A DNA stretch of 64,000 nucleotides from Burkholderia sp. lig30 (GCF_000687455.2 NZ_JGVW01000064.1:38417-102416); one strand, 5' to 3'; positions 43,833 through 53,201 are shown, counted from the stretch's first letter. Notes: a model not told the origin generated them from the sequence alone. Translations and numbers: made by a program.

Positions 43833-46800
43833 ATGAAGCCGATTACCTATCGTCGCAAGCTCTGTGTTCACACCTTCGGCCGCCGATCGCAGAGATTGTC
43901 CCGCCTGACGGCACTGATGCTCGCCAGCATCGCGGCTTATGCATGGATGTCGCAGCCGGCGACGGCGCAGAATAACGTCGTTGCGGCGGGGGCAACCAGC
44001 ACCGGCTTCATCGTGACGTCCGGGTATACCCAACTGGTGATGCACGGCGGCACGGCGATCGGCACGACCGTCAGCAGCGGCGGCAGCCAGGTGGTCTCCG
44101 GCGCGGCGAGCGGCACCAATGTCGACAATGCGGGCGTCCAGCAAGTCGTCAACGGCGGCGTGGCCACCAGCACGTCGGTCTCGACCGGCGAGCAATACGT
44201 CGGCAGCGGCGGGACCGCGACCCACACGTCGGTCAACGGTGTCGGCGCGGTTTCCCAGGTGGCCGACGTCGCGAGCCTGATCGCTGACGCCGTCACCGGC
44301 CCGGGGCGCTTCTGGCTGTCGGTTTCCGCGGCGCCCGCGGATGGCGTGACCGTGACGGTTCACTCGGCCGGATCCGCCACGAGTGCGACGATCAACCCGG
44401 CCCTCCAGTACGTCGACGGCGGCACGGCCACCGGCAACACGATCGTCGCCGGCGCCCAGGTCGCGGACAGCGGCGGCACCGTCAACGCGAACACCCTGTT
44501 CGGCGGCGTGCAGTATCTCAATGGCGGCGGCACGACGGCAAAGGACACGTCGCTGTTCGGCAGCGTGCAGATCCTCGACAACGGCGCGAAGGCAACGTCG
44601 AACACGCTGTACGGCAGCATCCAGGGCATCGGCTACGCCAGCTCGGCGACGAGCAACACGCTCAACGGCAGCGTGCAGCTGATCGGCTTCGGCGGGCTCG
44701 CGACCAGCAATACGCTGAACGCCAGCGTGCAGGACATCAGCCTCGGCGGCACGGCCGTCAGCACGACGCTCAACGACAGCATCCAGTATGTCGGGCCGCA
44801 CGGGACCGCGAGCGTCACGTCCGTCAACAGCGGCAGCTTCCAGAACGTCTATGGCGGCACGGCCATCAGCAACACCATCAACAATCTCGGCACGCAGGTC
44901 GTCACGAGCGGCGGCACCGCGACCAGCAACACGGTCAACAGCGGCGGCGTCGAGTACGTACTCACCAGCGGCACGACCAGCATCACGGTCGTCAGCACGG
45001 GAGGCACGCAGAACGTGGCCGGCGGCGCCGCCGTCAGCACGACCGTCAGCGGCGGCACGCAAAATGTGGTGAGCGGCGGGGTCGCCACCAGCAATACGAT
45101 CAACGGCGGCCTCGAGTACGTCGGCGACGGCGGAACCGCCCTCGTCACTTCGGTGAGCAGCGGCGGCGTCCAGTACGTCGACAGCGGCGGGTCCGTGAGC
45201 GCCACCACGATCAACAGCAGCAGCTATCAGCAGGTCTACGGCGGCACTGCCACGAACAACACGGTGAAAGGCGGCACGCAAACCGTCGCCAGCGGCGGCA
45301 CCGCGATCGGCAACACGCTCAGCGGCGGCACGCAGTTCGTGCTGACCAGCGGCGTCGCATCGACCACCTCGGTCGGCAGCGGCGCGAACCAGTACGTGTA
45401 TGGCGGCACTGCCAATGGCAACACGATCATGAACAGCGGCACGCAAACCGTCGCCAGCGGCGGCGTCGCCAGCGGCAATACCGTCGAGGCCGGCGGCACG
45501 CAGCAGATCGCCGGCGGAGGCACCGCGATCGGCAACACGCTCAGCGGCGGCATGCAGTTCGTGCTGACCAGCGGCGTCGCGTCGACCACCTCGGTCGGCA
45601 GCGGCGCGAACCAGTACGTCTATGGCGGCACCGCCAATGACAACACGATCACGAACGGCGGCATACAGACCGTCGCCGGCGGAGGCATCGCCAGTGGCAA
45701 CGCCGTCGAGGCCGGCGGCATGCAGCAGATCGCCAGCGGCGGCATGGCGCTCGGCAGCATGCTCGACGGCGGCAAGCAGATCGTCGGCAATGGCGGTTCC
45801 GCGAACACGACGGCGGTCGACGCCGGCGGCTTGCAGGCCGTCATGAGCGGAGGTGCGGCCACCAGCACCACCATCAACAGCGGCGGCGTGCAGTCGGTGG
45901 CGAGCGGCGGCACGGCAAGCACGACGACAGTCAACGGGGGCGGCGTCCAGAGCGTGACCAGCGGCGCGGTCACCACGGGCACGATCATCAACAACGGCGG
46001 CGTCCAGTCCGTGAACGCGGGCGGCGTGACGAGCCATTCGATCCTCAACGGCGGCGGCTTCCAGTACATCTACGGAACCGTGGTGAATCCCACGGTCAAC
46101 ACCAGCGGCACGCTGATGATCGGACAGGGCGGCACGTCGGGCGATCTCGCCGGCGACGTGCTCAACGGCGGCACCGTCGTGTTCAATCGCGCCGACACTT
46201 ACACGTACGGCGGCGCGATGAGCGGCAGCGGCACGCTCGTCCAGGCCGGCAACGGCATGCTGGTCCTGAACGGCGTGAACACCGGCTTCGCGGGCGGCAC
46301 GCAGGTCATGTCCGGCACGCTGAAAGTCGGCGACAGCGCGCATACGTCCGCCTTTCTCGGCGGCGACGTGACCGTCTACAGCGGCGGCACGCTGCGCGGA
46401 GACGGCACGATCGGCGGCAATGTCGTCAACCGGGGCACCGTCATGCCGGGCGGATCGATCGGCACGACGACCATCCTCGGCAATTACTCGCAGGCGCCCG
46501 GCGCGACGCTGACGGTCGAAGTCACCCCGACCGCCCACTCACTGCTGCAGGTAATGGGCAACGCGACGCTCGGCGGCACGCTGGGCATCGCATACGGGGC
46601 GGGCGCGAGCGCGGCCGCGAGCGTCTACGCGCCGGGAACGATCCGGATCCTGACGGCTTCGTCAGTCAGCGGCACGTTCGCCCCGCCGCTCGTCAATATC
46701 GTCGCACCCGGCGCCAGTCTCCGGTACGTGACGCCGTCGGTCGTCTACCAGGCGACCGGAGTCGACCTGGTGCTCACGCCGATCAACACCAGCATCTTCA

Positions 46801-47732
46801 CCGCCGTCGGGTCGACCGCGGCGCAAGGCGCGCAGTCGACGACCGCGATCGTGCTGGACCGGCTCGGCACGCTCTGCCGGGACAACACCTCGACCGACTG
46901 CGCGGGTCGCGGCAACGACCTGTGGTTCAAGGCGACGGGATCGTACACGCGGATCGACTCGGACACGGTCTCGGGCTTCGCGGCCCGCCAGTATGGTTTC
47001 GTCGCGGGCTACGACCACCGCATCGGACGCTATACGGTGGGCGGCACCCTCGCCTACACCCATGCGGACGTGACCGAGACCACCACGCCGGACTCCGGCA
47101 CGGTCGACAGCGTGCGGACGTCGGTTTATGGCGGCACATGGTTCGGCCCGGTCAACGTGGCCGCGACGGTCGGCATCGGTTACGACCTGTTCGGTCAGAA
47201 GCGGCCGTTCGCGCTGGCGCAAGCCGCCACGGCGACCGGCGATCACCACGGCTTCGACGTGACCGCAGCCGCGCAGGCGAGCATGCCGACCCCCGTGTTC
47301 GGCAGCTTCACGCTGGTGCCGAGCATCGGCGTGCGCTACGCGTACCTGCACGGCAGCGCATTCGGCGAATCGGGCGCGGACGGACAGAGCCTGTCGGTCG
47401 GCACGGACAACATCCGAAGCGTGCAGCCCTACGCCGGGCTGGCGTTGCGGTACGCGTTCGGCAGCGAGCAGCACCCGTCGAGCCTGGAAGCGAAGGTGGG
47501 TTATGCGCACGAGCTCGGCACGGCAGGACGTTCGATCTCGGTGAGCGCGCAGGACGGGACGCTGTTCACGGCGACCGGCGCTTCCCTGCCGCGCAACCTG
47601 CTGACGGCCGGCTTCGCGCTGACCGTGGAGGCCACCAAGTCGCTGCGGATCACGGCCGGCTTCGACGCGCTGATCAACACCGGCCATGCGTCCGCAAAGG
47701 CCGGAAGCCTGAAGGTGAGCTACCGCTTCTGA
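43833..47732 (+). CDS. AIDA-type autotransporter adhesin with strand-loop-strand repeats
   Basis: 1299 residues from the ATG at 43833. A long basic signal peptide of about 46 residues ends ATA-QN. Residues about 50-770 are many imperfect 18-20 residue repeats of the type SGGTQ.V.SGG.A..T.V, the strand-loop-strand motif heptosylated by TibC-like enzymes. Residues about 780-900 are a pertactin-like beta-helix end (GSGTLVQAGNGMLVLNG, TLRGDGTIGGNV). The C-terminal 270 residues are the autotransporter barrel (WFKATGSYTRIDSD...) ending in YRF. A 222-base unit is tandemly duplicated within it (45300-45743). With the heptosyltransferase upstream it forms a glycosylated surface adhesin system for adherence or autoaggregation. 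Confidence 0.93.
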   Translation: MKPITYRRKLCVHTFGRRSQRLSRLTALMLASIAAYAWMSQPATAQNNVVAAGATSTGFIVTSGYTQLVMHGGTAIGTTVSSGGSQVVSGAASGTNVDNAGVQQVVNGGVATSTSVSTGEQYVGSGGTATHTSVNGVGAVSQVADVASLIADAVTGPGRFWLSVSAAPADGVTVTVHSAGSATSATINPALQYVDGGTATGNTIVAGAQVADSGGTVNANTLFGGVQYLNGGGTTAKDTSLFGSVQILDNGAKATSNTLYGSIQGIGYASSATSNTLNGSVQLIGFGGLATSNTLNASVQDISLGGTAVSTTLNDSIQYVGPHGTASVTSVNSGSFQNVYGGTAISNTINNLGTQVVTSGGTATSNTVNSGGVEYVLTSGTTSITVVSTGGTQNVAGGAAVSTTVSGGTQNVVSGGVATSNTINGGLEYVGDGGTALVTSVSSGGVQYVDSGGSVSATTINSSSYQQVYGGTATNNTVKGGTQTVASGGTAIGNTLSGGTQFVLTSGVASTTSVGSGANQYVYGGTANGNTIMNSGTQTVASGGVASGNTVEAGGTQQIAGGGTAIGNTLSGGMQFVLTSGVASTTSVGSGANQYVYGGTANDNTITNGGIQTVAGGGIASGNAVEAGGMQQIASGGMALGSMLDGGKQIVGNGGSANTTAVDAGGLQAVMSGGAATSTTINSGGVQSVASGGTASTTTVNGGGVQSVTSGAVTTGTIINNGGVQSVNAGGVTSHSILNGGGFQYIYGTVVNPTVNTSGTLMIGQGGTSGDLAGDVLNGGTVVFNRADTYTYGGAMSGSGTLVQAGNGMLVLNGVNTGFAGGTQVMSGTLKVGDSAHTSAFLGGDVTVYSGGTLRGDGTIGGNVVNRGTVMPGGSIGTTTILGNYSQAPGATLTVEVTPTAHSLLQVMGNATLGGTLGIAYGAGASAAASVYAPGTIRILTASSVSGTFAPPLVNIVAPGASLRYVTPSVVYQATGVDLVLTPINTSIFTAVGSTAAQGAQSTTAIVLDRLGTLCRDNTSTDCAGRGNDLWFKATGSYTRIDSDTVSGFAARQYGFVAGYDHRIGRYTVGGTLAYTHADVTETTTPDSGTVDSVRTSVYGGTWFGPVNVAATVGIGYDLFGQKRPFALAQAATATGDHHGFDVTAAAQASMPTPVFGSFTLVPSIGVRYAYLHGSAFGESGADGQSLSVGTDNIRSVQPYAGLALRYAFGSEQHPSSLEAKVGYAHELGTAGRSISVSAQDGTLFTATGASLPRNLLTAGFALTVEATKSLRITAGFDALINTGHASAKAGSLKVSYRF
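45300..45743 (+). repeat. Tandem duplication of 222 bases inside the autotransporter gene
   Basis: Copy 1 is 45300-45521 and copy 2 is 45522-45743. Both begin ACCGCGATCGGCAACACGCT and both encode LSGG.QFVLTSGVASTTSV. The 74-residue unit holds about four strand-loop-strand repeats. The first half is nearly identical between copies, pointing to a recent duplication that may change copy number by slippage or recombination. Confidence 0.85.
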
Positions 47733-47902
47733 CGCGCCTGCGCGCCGCCGGATGACGGGGCGCGGGGATTCATCCGTTGCAGCGAAATGAATGACGAGGA
47801 CCGCGCGCGAACCGGCGGTCCGGCGAATGCGGACGGGCCATCCGCACCGGGTGTCGACGGGCGGGCCTTCGATCCGCGTTGCTTCCAAAGATGAGGGCTG
47901 CC

Positions 47903-49531
47903 ATGACAAAACCGTTATGTATCGTGTCGGGAATCGCGCTGGGCATCAGTGTCGCGACTCCCCATATCGCCGTCGCCGATCCGGTCGCGGCCTTTCCGTC
48001 CGAAGCAGCGCACGCGGAAGCGCGGATCGAGACGCCGGCCCTGCCGGCCGCCGATCTCACGGACGCGCGGCCAGCGCCGATGACGTTCGCGCAGGCGATC
48101 GACGATGCGCTGAGCCGCAAAGCGGCCGACGACACTGTCGCCCAGGCGGGGGCCATCCCGCCCGGTGCGCCGGACACCCGCGAACCGACTGCTCCCGCCG
48201 ACGGCACGCCCGCGCCGCAGCCGGCGCCGGGGAACGATCTGGCCGCCGCAGGCGACACGCCAGACCGCGCGCCGGACGGGACGGCGGGCGACGTGCCGCC
48301 GCGCGCCGCCGCCGAATCCGCCGGTGTGCGCGCGGCGGCGCAACCGATCCCGGGTACGCTCGCCGACACGTCGCCGACGGCTGCGGCGGACGCCGGCAGC
48401 GCGCCGCCCGTGGCGCCGACGTTCGGCCAGGAACTCGCCGACGGCTTCGATTCGCGGATCAACCTGATCGGCTACGGCATCCTGCAGTCGCCGATCAATT
48501 CGCGGCTCAATCCCGACAATGCGCTGGCGATTCCGCGCTACCAGACCGAACTGGATTTCCGGCCGGATTTCCACCTGAACATCCGCGACTTCGAGTTCGG
48601 CGTGAAGCCGCGCTTCACGACGTCGTGGAGCCGGGTGCAGAACGGCCTCGCCGCCGGCACGGATACGACGAATGCCACCGCCTATGTCAACGAATGGATC
48701 GCGCGCTACCGCGTCACGAACCAGGTGCTGGTGAGCTACGGTCGCGAGAACCTGCAGTGGGGCCCGTCGCAGCTGCTCTCGCCGTCCAATCCGTTCAACC
48801 AGAACAACGGCAAGAACAATCCGGCGATCGAGCAGCCGGGCCTCGACTACGGCCGCGTCGTCGTCATCCCGAACGCATCGTGGACGATGTCGATGATCGC
48901 CAACACCGGCTCCGGCCGGCTCGTCCCGAGCGGCGAGGAAACCATCCCGTTCCGCCGCGCGTACGCCGCCAAGCTCGACTACACCGGAGACAAGACCTAT
49001 CTTTCGCTGATCGCGTCCAAGCGCGAGACGGCGGCGTACCGGATCGGCTACTTCGGCGGCTGGACCGTGTCCGACGCGCTGCTCGCGTATTCGGAAGGCA
49101 GCGTCGCGCTGTCGCGCGACAGGGGGCTGCCGCATCCCGACTTCGACGTGCTGGCCGGGGCGGCCTATACGCTTGAGGCCGGGCCCACCGTGACCGTCGA
49201 ATACTTCCACCACAACGCCGGCTGCACGCACTCCGAAATCAGCCAGTGCGCGTCGCCGGCCAGCATCGACCCGACGCGCCCGTTCCCGCGCAGGGACTAC
49301 GTGCTGCTGCAGTATCTCGATACCAAGATCTTCCGGAAACTGAACGTGACCGTGCGATTGATCCAGGATCTCAACGATCACTCGACCGAGCTCGTGTCCT
49401 TTTTCGAATACGAAGTGGGCCAGAACTGGCAGCTCTATCTGGTGCCTTCCGTCACCCGCGGGCCGAGCAGCAGCGAATTCGGCAGTCTGCTGCGCTACTC
49501 CGTGTTCGCGGGCGTGGCATTCACATTCTGA
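47903..49531 (+). CDS. Outer-membrane beta-barrel protein with long disordered N-terminus
   Basis: 542 residues from the ATG at 47903 (GAGGGC ribosome site). Signal peptide ending near AVA-DP (residue 25). Residues 26-175 are Ala/Pro/Asp rich and look unstructured. From about 180 on there is a barrel of alternating strands, with SYGRENLQWGPSQLLSPSNP giving it some likeness to capsule-surface proteins of the Wzi type. It ends in AFTF, a barrel C-terminal signature. One Cys pair (CTHSEISQC) lies in a loop. I do not recognise the family. It follows the autotransporter by 170 bases on the same strand and precedes a MerR gene by 26 bases, so a surface function linked to the adhesin is likely. Confidence 0.75.
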   Translation: MTKPLCIVSGIALGISVATPHIAVADPVAAFPSEAAHAEARIETPALPAADLTDARPAPMTFAQAIDDALSRKAADDTVAQAGAIPPGAPDTREPTAPADGTPAPQPAPGNDLAAAGDTPDRAPDGTAGDVPPRAAAESAGVRAAAQPIPGTLADTSPTAAADAGSAPPVAPTFGQELADGFDSRINLIGYGILQSPINSRLNPDNALAIPRYQTELDFRPDFHLNIRDFEFGVKPRFTTSWSRVQNGLAAGTDTTNATAYVNEWIARYRVTNQVLVSYGRENLQWGPSQLLSPSNPFNQNNGKNNPAIEQPGLDYGRVVVIPNASWTMSMIANTGSGRLVPSGEETIPFRRAYAAKLDYTGDKTYLSLIASKRETAAYRIGYFGGWTVSDALLAYSEGSVALSRDRGLPHPDFDVLAGAAYTLEAGPTVTVEYFHHNAGCTHSEISQCASPASIDPTRPFPRRDYVLLQYLDTKIFRKLNVTVRLIQDLNDHSTELVSFFEYEVGQNWQLYLVPSVTRGPSSSEFGSLLRYSVFAGVAFTF

Positions 49532-49557
49532 CTCCCAGGCACGCAGGCGAGCGAAAC

Positions 49558-50295
49558 ATGCGCAAGACGTCCCCCTCCCCCGCGCCCGCCACGCCGGATC
49601 GCGAGTACACGATCGACGAGCTCGCGCGCGCCACCGACATGACGGTGCGCAACGTCCGCGCCTACCAGGACCGCGGGCTGCTCGGCCCGCCGAGGCGGCG
49701 CGGGCGTGCCGGCGTCTACGACGACACGCACGCGGAACGGCTCAGGCTCATCCAGCGCCTGCTCGCGCGCGGCTATACGCTCGCGAACATCATGGATCTG
49801 ATCACGGTCGTCGACGAAGGCAACGATCTGCGCCGCGCGCTCGGCCTCGAGCCGGCCGTCGACGCCGCCCGACATGGCGGCCGAAAGCCGCTGCGCCCGG
49901 CCGTCGCGCCCGTCACGATCGCCGGCGACGAAGCGTCGCTCGCCGTGCTTGCCAGAATCGCCGAACTCGCGCCGGCATCGCGCGACGCCGGTACGTCGGA
50001 GGCGGCGAATGCCGGCTGGGCCGAGGAACTGCTCGGCACGGTGCGAGATGCGCGCCCGCATCTCGCCGCCATCGCCGAAGCGCTCGTGAGCCTCGTGCTG
50101 CGGCAACTTGGCCGCGACGACGCCGAACCGCAACCCGAGTCCCGCGCGGCGGCGCTGGTCGAGGCGATCTGGCGCATCTGGCCGCTCGGCATGATGCTGA
50201 TCGAAAGCGAAATGAACCGGGCGCTCAGGGAATCCTCAGACAGTTGCCTCGCGACACGCGTCGCCGCGATGTTCGACGCGCCCGACAGGCGGTAG
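49558..50295 (+). CDS. MerR-family transcriptional regulator
   Basis: 245 residues. A MerR winged helix lies at residues 17-85: YTIDELARATDMTVRNVRAYQDRGLL, then RRGRAGVYDDTHAERLRLIQ and LLARGYTLANIMDLI. The remaining 150 residues are helical (VSLVLRQLGRD, IWPLGMMLIESEMNRALRES) and carry no cysteine metal site, so it is not a metal sensor of the classical type. It starts 26 bases after the barrel protein and is probably co-transcribed with it. Target and ligand unknown. Confidence 0.85.
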   Translation: MRKTSPSPAPATPDREYTIDELARATDMTVRNVRAYQDRGLLGPPRRRGRAGVYDDTHAERLRLIQRLLARGYTLANIMDLITVVDEGNDLRRALGLEPAVDAARHGGRKPLRPAVAPVTIAGDEASLAVLARIAELAPASRDAGTSEAANAGWAEELLGTVRDARPHLAAIAEALVSLVLRQLGRDDAEPQPESRAAALVEAIWRIWPLGMMLIESEMNRALRESSDSCLATRVAAMFDAPDRR

Positions 50296-51066
50296 CGCGG
50301 CGCTCCCGCCGCCGCCGTCCCCGCCGGCCGTCGCCACCCGCGTCGCGCACGCGCGCATCGCGTGCCCGTCGTGCATTCGCGACGCCCGCGACGCACAAAT
50401 CCGGCGCCCCTTGCGCCCGACGTTCGACATCCATATCGATATTCGATTGTGATGATTTTATTATTTAATTTTGAACTACCGATAATCTCATCGCTTAATT
50501 CAGCCCGTTGCTTAAAAGCGCCGGCCGCAACGATATTTTCAAAAATGTCGCTCATGCGCGACATATCGAAACTGAAAAAATCGGGACGGGAACACGCCGC
50601 CGGCGGCCCAAAACCATACCAAAAATGCGACTTTTTACGTCGGCGGGTCGATTTTCGGTATGGCGAAGCGTATTTCCTGTCCGATTCCGCCAGAAAGATG
50701 TGCGTGCATCGAGACACCGGATCGGTACTCATTACCGGCAAGTGTCGTAATCCGACAGAGCTACATTTTTTTCAGACAAAGATCGTCTTTCGTTAGGTTT
50801 TTATTGCTATGCTGCATAGCAACAGATAAAAACATCACCGATGCAGCCGAGGCGCCACGGCGAATGCTCGATCAACCCGTATCGACGTCGTGCGCGACAC
50901 CGACCATCGGACGGAGACACCCGGTCGGCACACACCTACCTCTGACGTTTCGGGGCCTCCCGGTCACGTATCGCATTTGAGCCCGTGCTTGCCAGGCACG
51001 TTTCAGGGCTGCCCTGCATGCAATCGTTCGAAGTTCAAGCGGATCCAATTTGGAAGAGAGGCACGC
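50296..51066. other. Long intergenic region, AT-rich core
   Basis: 771 bases without a convincing gene. 50440-50860 is far poorer in GC than the flanks, with runs such as TTTTATTATTTAATTTTG, comparable to the AT-rich gap before the first AraC gene (39950-41080). Probably holds the promoter of the small-protein/AraC pair and may be a silencer (H-NS type) target. Short open frames inside lack ribosome sites and codon bias. Confidence 0.5.
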
Positions 51067-51345
51067 ATGCTGATCGCTACGACCACGCTGCCGGACGCTG
51101 CCGAGCAGATCGAGACGCACTGTCTCGAGCTATTTGAACGCTGGTGCGAGACGAGGCACGTCGTGCCGCTCGCGTATCTGATGCACGCATGGCCGATGGC
51201 CGCCCCGGCGCCGCATCTGGCTGGGCGGCTGGCCCAGTCGCTGCAGACCCTGATGCACCTGCACGCCGATGCGCTGGACGGCGAGGATTGCCGGCTGATC
51301 GAACAGGCGATCGCGATTGCGGAGCGGATCTGGCGATCGCGGTGA
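51067..51345 (+). CDS. 92-residue hypothetical protein (paralogue of 14969-15241)
   Basis: Starts at the ATG at 51067 behind GGAAGAGAGG; the frame is open upstream but without similarity. It shares the LF.RWC..R.V.PLA.LM..WP pattern and HADALDGEDCRLI with the last gene of the lipid cluster, by eye about 45 percent identical. Helical, cytoplasmic, no known domain. It lies 139 bases before an AraC regulator that is itself a paralogue of the one beside the lipid cluster, so a copied cassette is suggested. Confidence 0.75.
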   Translation: MLIATTTLPDAAEQIETHCLELFERWCETRHVVPLAYLMHAWPMAAPAPHLAGRLAQSLQTLMHLHADALDGEDCRLIEQAIAIAERIWRSR

Positions 51346-51484
51346 AATCGCCGCGTCACTGCGTTGCTTGGGGGAAGACACTCAGCGCCGGCGTGGCCAC
51401 GCCATGCGTTCGAACACCGGTGATCGAACGCGCGCAATCGAAGAACCGCTGAGCGTCCGGATTTCTATTCGGGGGAAAAACGAG

Positions 51485-52528
51485 ATGGAATGCTCGCACG
51501 AAACTCATGACAATCGCAGCGCGTGGCCCGCTATCGCGCGCGATGCCAGCATGGTCAGACACATCGGCATTACGCTGTTCAACGGATTCGCACTGCATGA
51601 GGCCGTCACCATCGGCCAGGCATTCCAGTCGGCCAACACGCTGTCCGAATCCGGACGGCACGGTGCGGCACTCTACAACGTCTCGCTGCTGTCGGTGGCC
51701 GGCGGCATGATCGCCAGTTCATCGTCGGTGCTGGTCTGGACCGAAAGCGTGGACGCGCGCGCGGTGACAGAGAATTTTCATGCGCTTTTCATCATCGGCG
51801 GCAACGGCATCCGCGGCGCGCTGCGCGACGAACGCCTGATTCGCTGGCTGCAACGCACCGTGCCGCGCAGTCAGCTCACCTATTCGATCACCGAAGGACG
51901 CCTGCTGTTCGAAGCGGCCGTGACGCGCCCGCATGCGGCCGACGACGTGCTTCACGCATCCGCGCGCAGGCTGCCCCCCAGCCCTTTCCTCGGCCCCCGG
52001 CATGCGAGCGCGTCCGACCCGCTGCAAACCGCGCTGAGCGTGATCCAGGGCGACCTCGGGATGGAGGTCGCGAAGCAGATCGCCGCGGGCGTCGCGCCGC
52101 CGCGCGAAACGCAATTCACCCCGATCGTGCGCCGGAACACGGCGCTGAACGTCAGCGAGCGAATCCAGGCGTCGGCCCGATGGCTGGCCACGAATGGCGA
52201 GCGGGCGGTGTCGATCTGCGAAGCGGCGCAGGTCGCCGCGATGAGCGAGCGCAACTTCCTGCGGCGTTTCAAGCTCGAGCTGGGCATCACGCCGTCCGAC
52301 TACCTGATGTATGTCCGGCTCGACATGTGCTGCCGCCTGCTGACCGAAACCGATCTGCCGATCCGCACGATTGCGCTACGTTGCGGATTCAACGGCGGCG
52401 GACGCCTGTCGAAGCTGTTCCGGCAGCATCTGTCGACCACGCCCACCGCGTACCGCCTGCACAATCGCCTCAACAACCGGGCGCCGGGAATTCGGGCGCG
52501 CCTCGAACGCGTGCTCGACGCCGACTGA
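51485..52528 (+). CDS. AraC-family regulator with DJ-1/PfpI-like domain (paralogue of 41109-42158)
   Basis: 347 residues from the ATG at 51485 (GGGGGA upstream). The N-terminal half is a GATase1-like domain (HIGITLFNGFALHEAVTIGQ, ALFIIGGNGIRG). The C-terminal half holds two AraC HTH motifs (SICEAAQVAAMSERNFLRRF; IRTIALRCGFNGGGRLSKLF). The block MSERNFLRRFK.E.G.TP..YL is almost identical to the regulator at 41109, so both may read similar sites. Target genes are not evident; the lipid cluster and the AT-rich region upstream are candidates. Confidence 0.88.
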   Translation: MECSHETHDNRSAWPAIARDASMVRHIGITLFNGFALHEAVTIGQAFQSANTLSESGRHGAALYNVSLLSVAGGMIASSSSVLVWTESVDARAVTENFHALFIIGGNGIRGALRDERLIRWLQRTVPRSQLTYSITEGRLLFEAAVTRPHAADDVLHASARRLPPSPFLGPRHASASDPLQTALSVIQGDLGMEVAKQIAAGVAPPRETQFTPIVRRNTALNVSERIQASARWLATNGERAVSICEAAQVAAMSERNFLRRFKLELGITPSDYLMYVRLDMCCRLLTETDLPIRTIALRCGFNGGGRLSKLFRQHLSTTPTAYRLHNRLNNRAPGIRARLERVLDAD

Positions 52529-52550
52529 ATCGCGCCACGCCCGCGCCGCA

Positions 52551-52985
52551 TCAGCGTGGGGCCGCGTGCGCGATCGAAGCGACGACGTCCGTGATTCGAA
52601 CGCAGCGGGACATGCCGTAGATTTCCGCCTCGCTGCGCTCCTCTTCGCTGCTGGCCACCGCCGCCGCGCATTCCCGCGGGACGCCGAGCGCCTGGAGCGC
52701 GACGTCGAACGGATGCTGGCTCGCGCCGATCGACGATTGGCGCGCGTCGGCCACGACGACCGAAAACCGGTCCAGGGTCACGTTGCCGAACTGGCCTTCG
52801 AACATCGCGCTGAGCCGCGACGCCGGCAGCGTCGTCACGAGGCCCAGCCGATAGCCTTCCGCCGATGCGCTATCGAGCCATTGAATGATCGCGTCGCGCT
52901 GATGCCGCGATTCCTGCGATTCCGGTGTCGCTTCGATCTGCTCGAATGCCGCGTCGAGACTGGTTACGATGGCTTCGATGACCAT
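52551..52985 (-). CDS. HAD-like protein lacking the N-terminal catalytic motif
   Basis: 144 residues from the ATG at 52985 (AGAGGAAACG ribosome site; a TTG further up is less likely). The stretch GLVTTLPASRLSAMFEG and DRFSVVVADARQSSIGASQHPFDVALQALGV matches motifs II and III of HAD phosphatases (TNS, then GKPxPDxFxxAxxxLGV), but there is no DxDxT motif I, and the usual Lys of motif III is missing. It should not be a working phosphatase. It may be a binding protein or a reduced remnant. It converges on the AraC gene with 22 bases between. Confidence 0.6.
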   Translation of the reverse strand: MVIEAIVTSLDAAFEQIEATPESQESRHQRDAIIQWLDSASAEGYRLGLVTTLPASRLSAMFEGQFGNVTLDRFSVVVADARQSSIGASQHPFDVALQALGVPRECAAAVASSEEERSEAEIYGMSRCVRITDVVASIAHAAPR

Positions 52986-53135
52986 GTTTACGTTTCCTCT
53001 CAAGAGATCTGGCTATCCGTTCGCTGACGGGAACGGCACACCTTAGCGTTCAAATGGAACACATAACAAATTAATCTTTTTCTCAAATTCATAAGCTGCA
53101 ACCAATATATCCGGCAAGCAGGCACGCCGCGCAAG

Positions 53136-53196
53136 GCCGGCAGCGCGCGAGACGCGTATCAGGCCAGCCTCTCCCGATACGCGTCTCGACGCCGGC
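53136..53196 (-). terminator. Long inverted repeat after the NDH-2 gene
   Basis: CGAGACGCGTATC at 53148-53160 pairs with GATACGCGTCTCG at 53176-53188 (13 pairs, 15-base loop), and outer GCCGGC arms can extend it. It begins five bases past the NDH-2 stop. No T run follows, so it may act as a transcript-end stabiliser rather than a classical terminator. The rest of 53004-53201 is AT-rich and empty. Confidence 0.5.
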
Positions 53197-53201
53197 GCCA
53201 C

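Noticed and set aside
44000..46150. Regular short repeats considered as a CRISPR array or satellite
   Set aside because: The repeats are in frame, degenerate and encode strand-loop-strand motifs; there are no unique spacers of constant length.
43695..46538. Minus-strand open frame opposite the autotransporter
   Set aside because: The repetitive translation simply mirrors the strand-loop-strand repeats.
50362..50796. Open frame of 144 codons in the AT-rich gap
   Set aside because: No ribosome site, no similarity, and base composition unlike coding DNA of the window.
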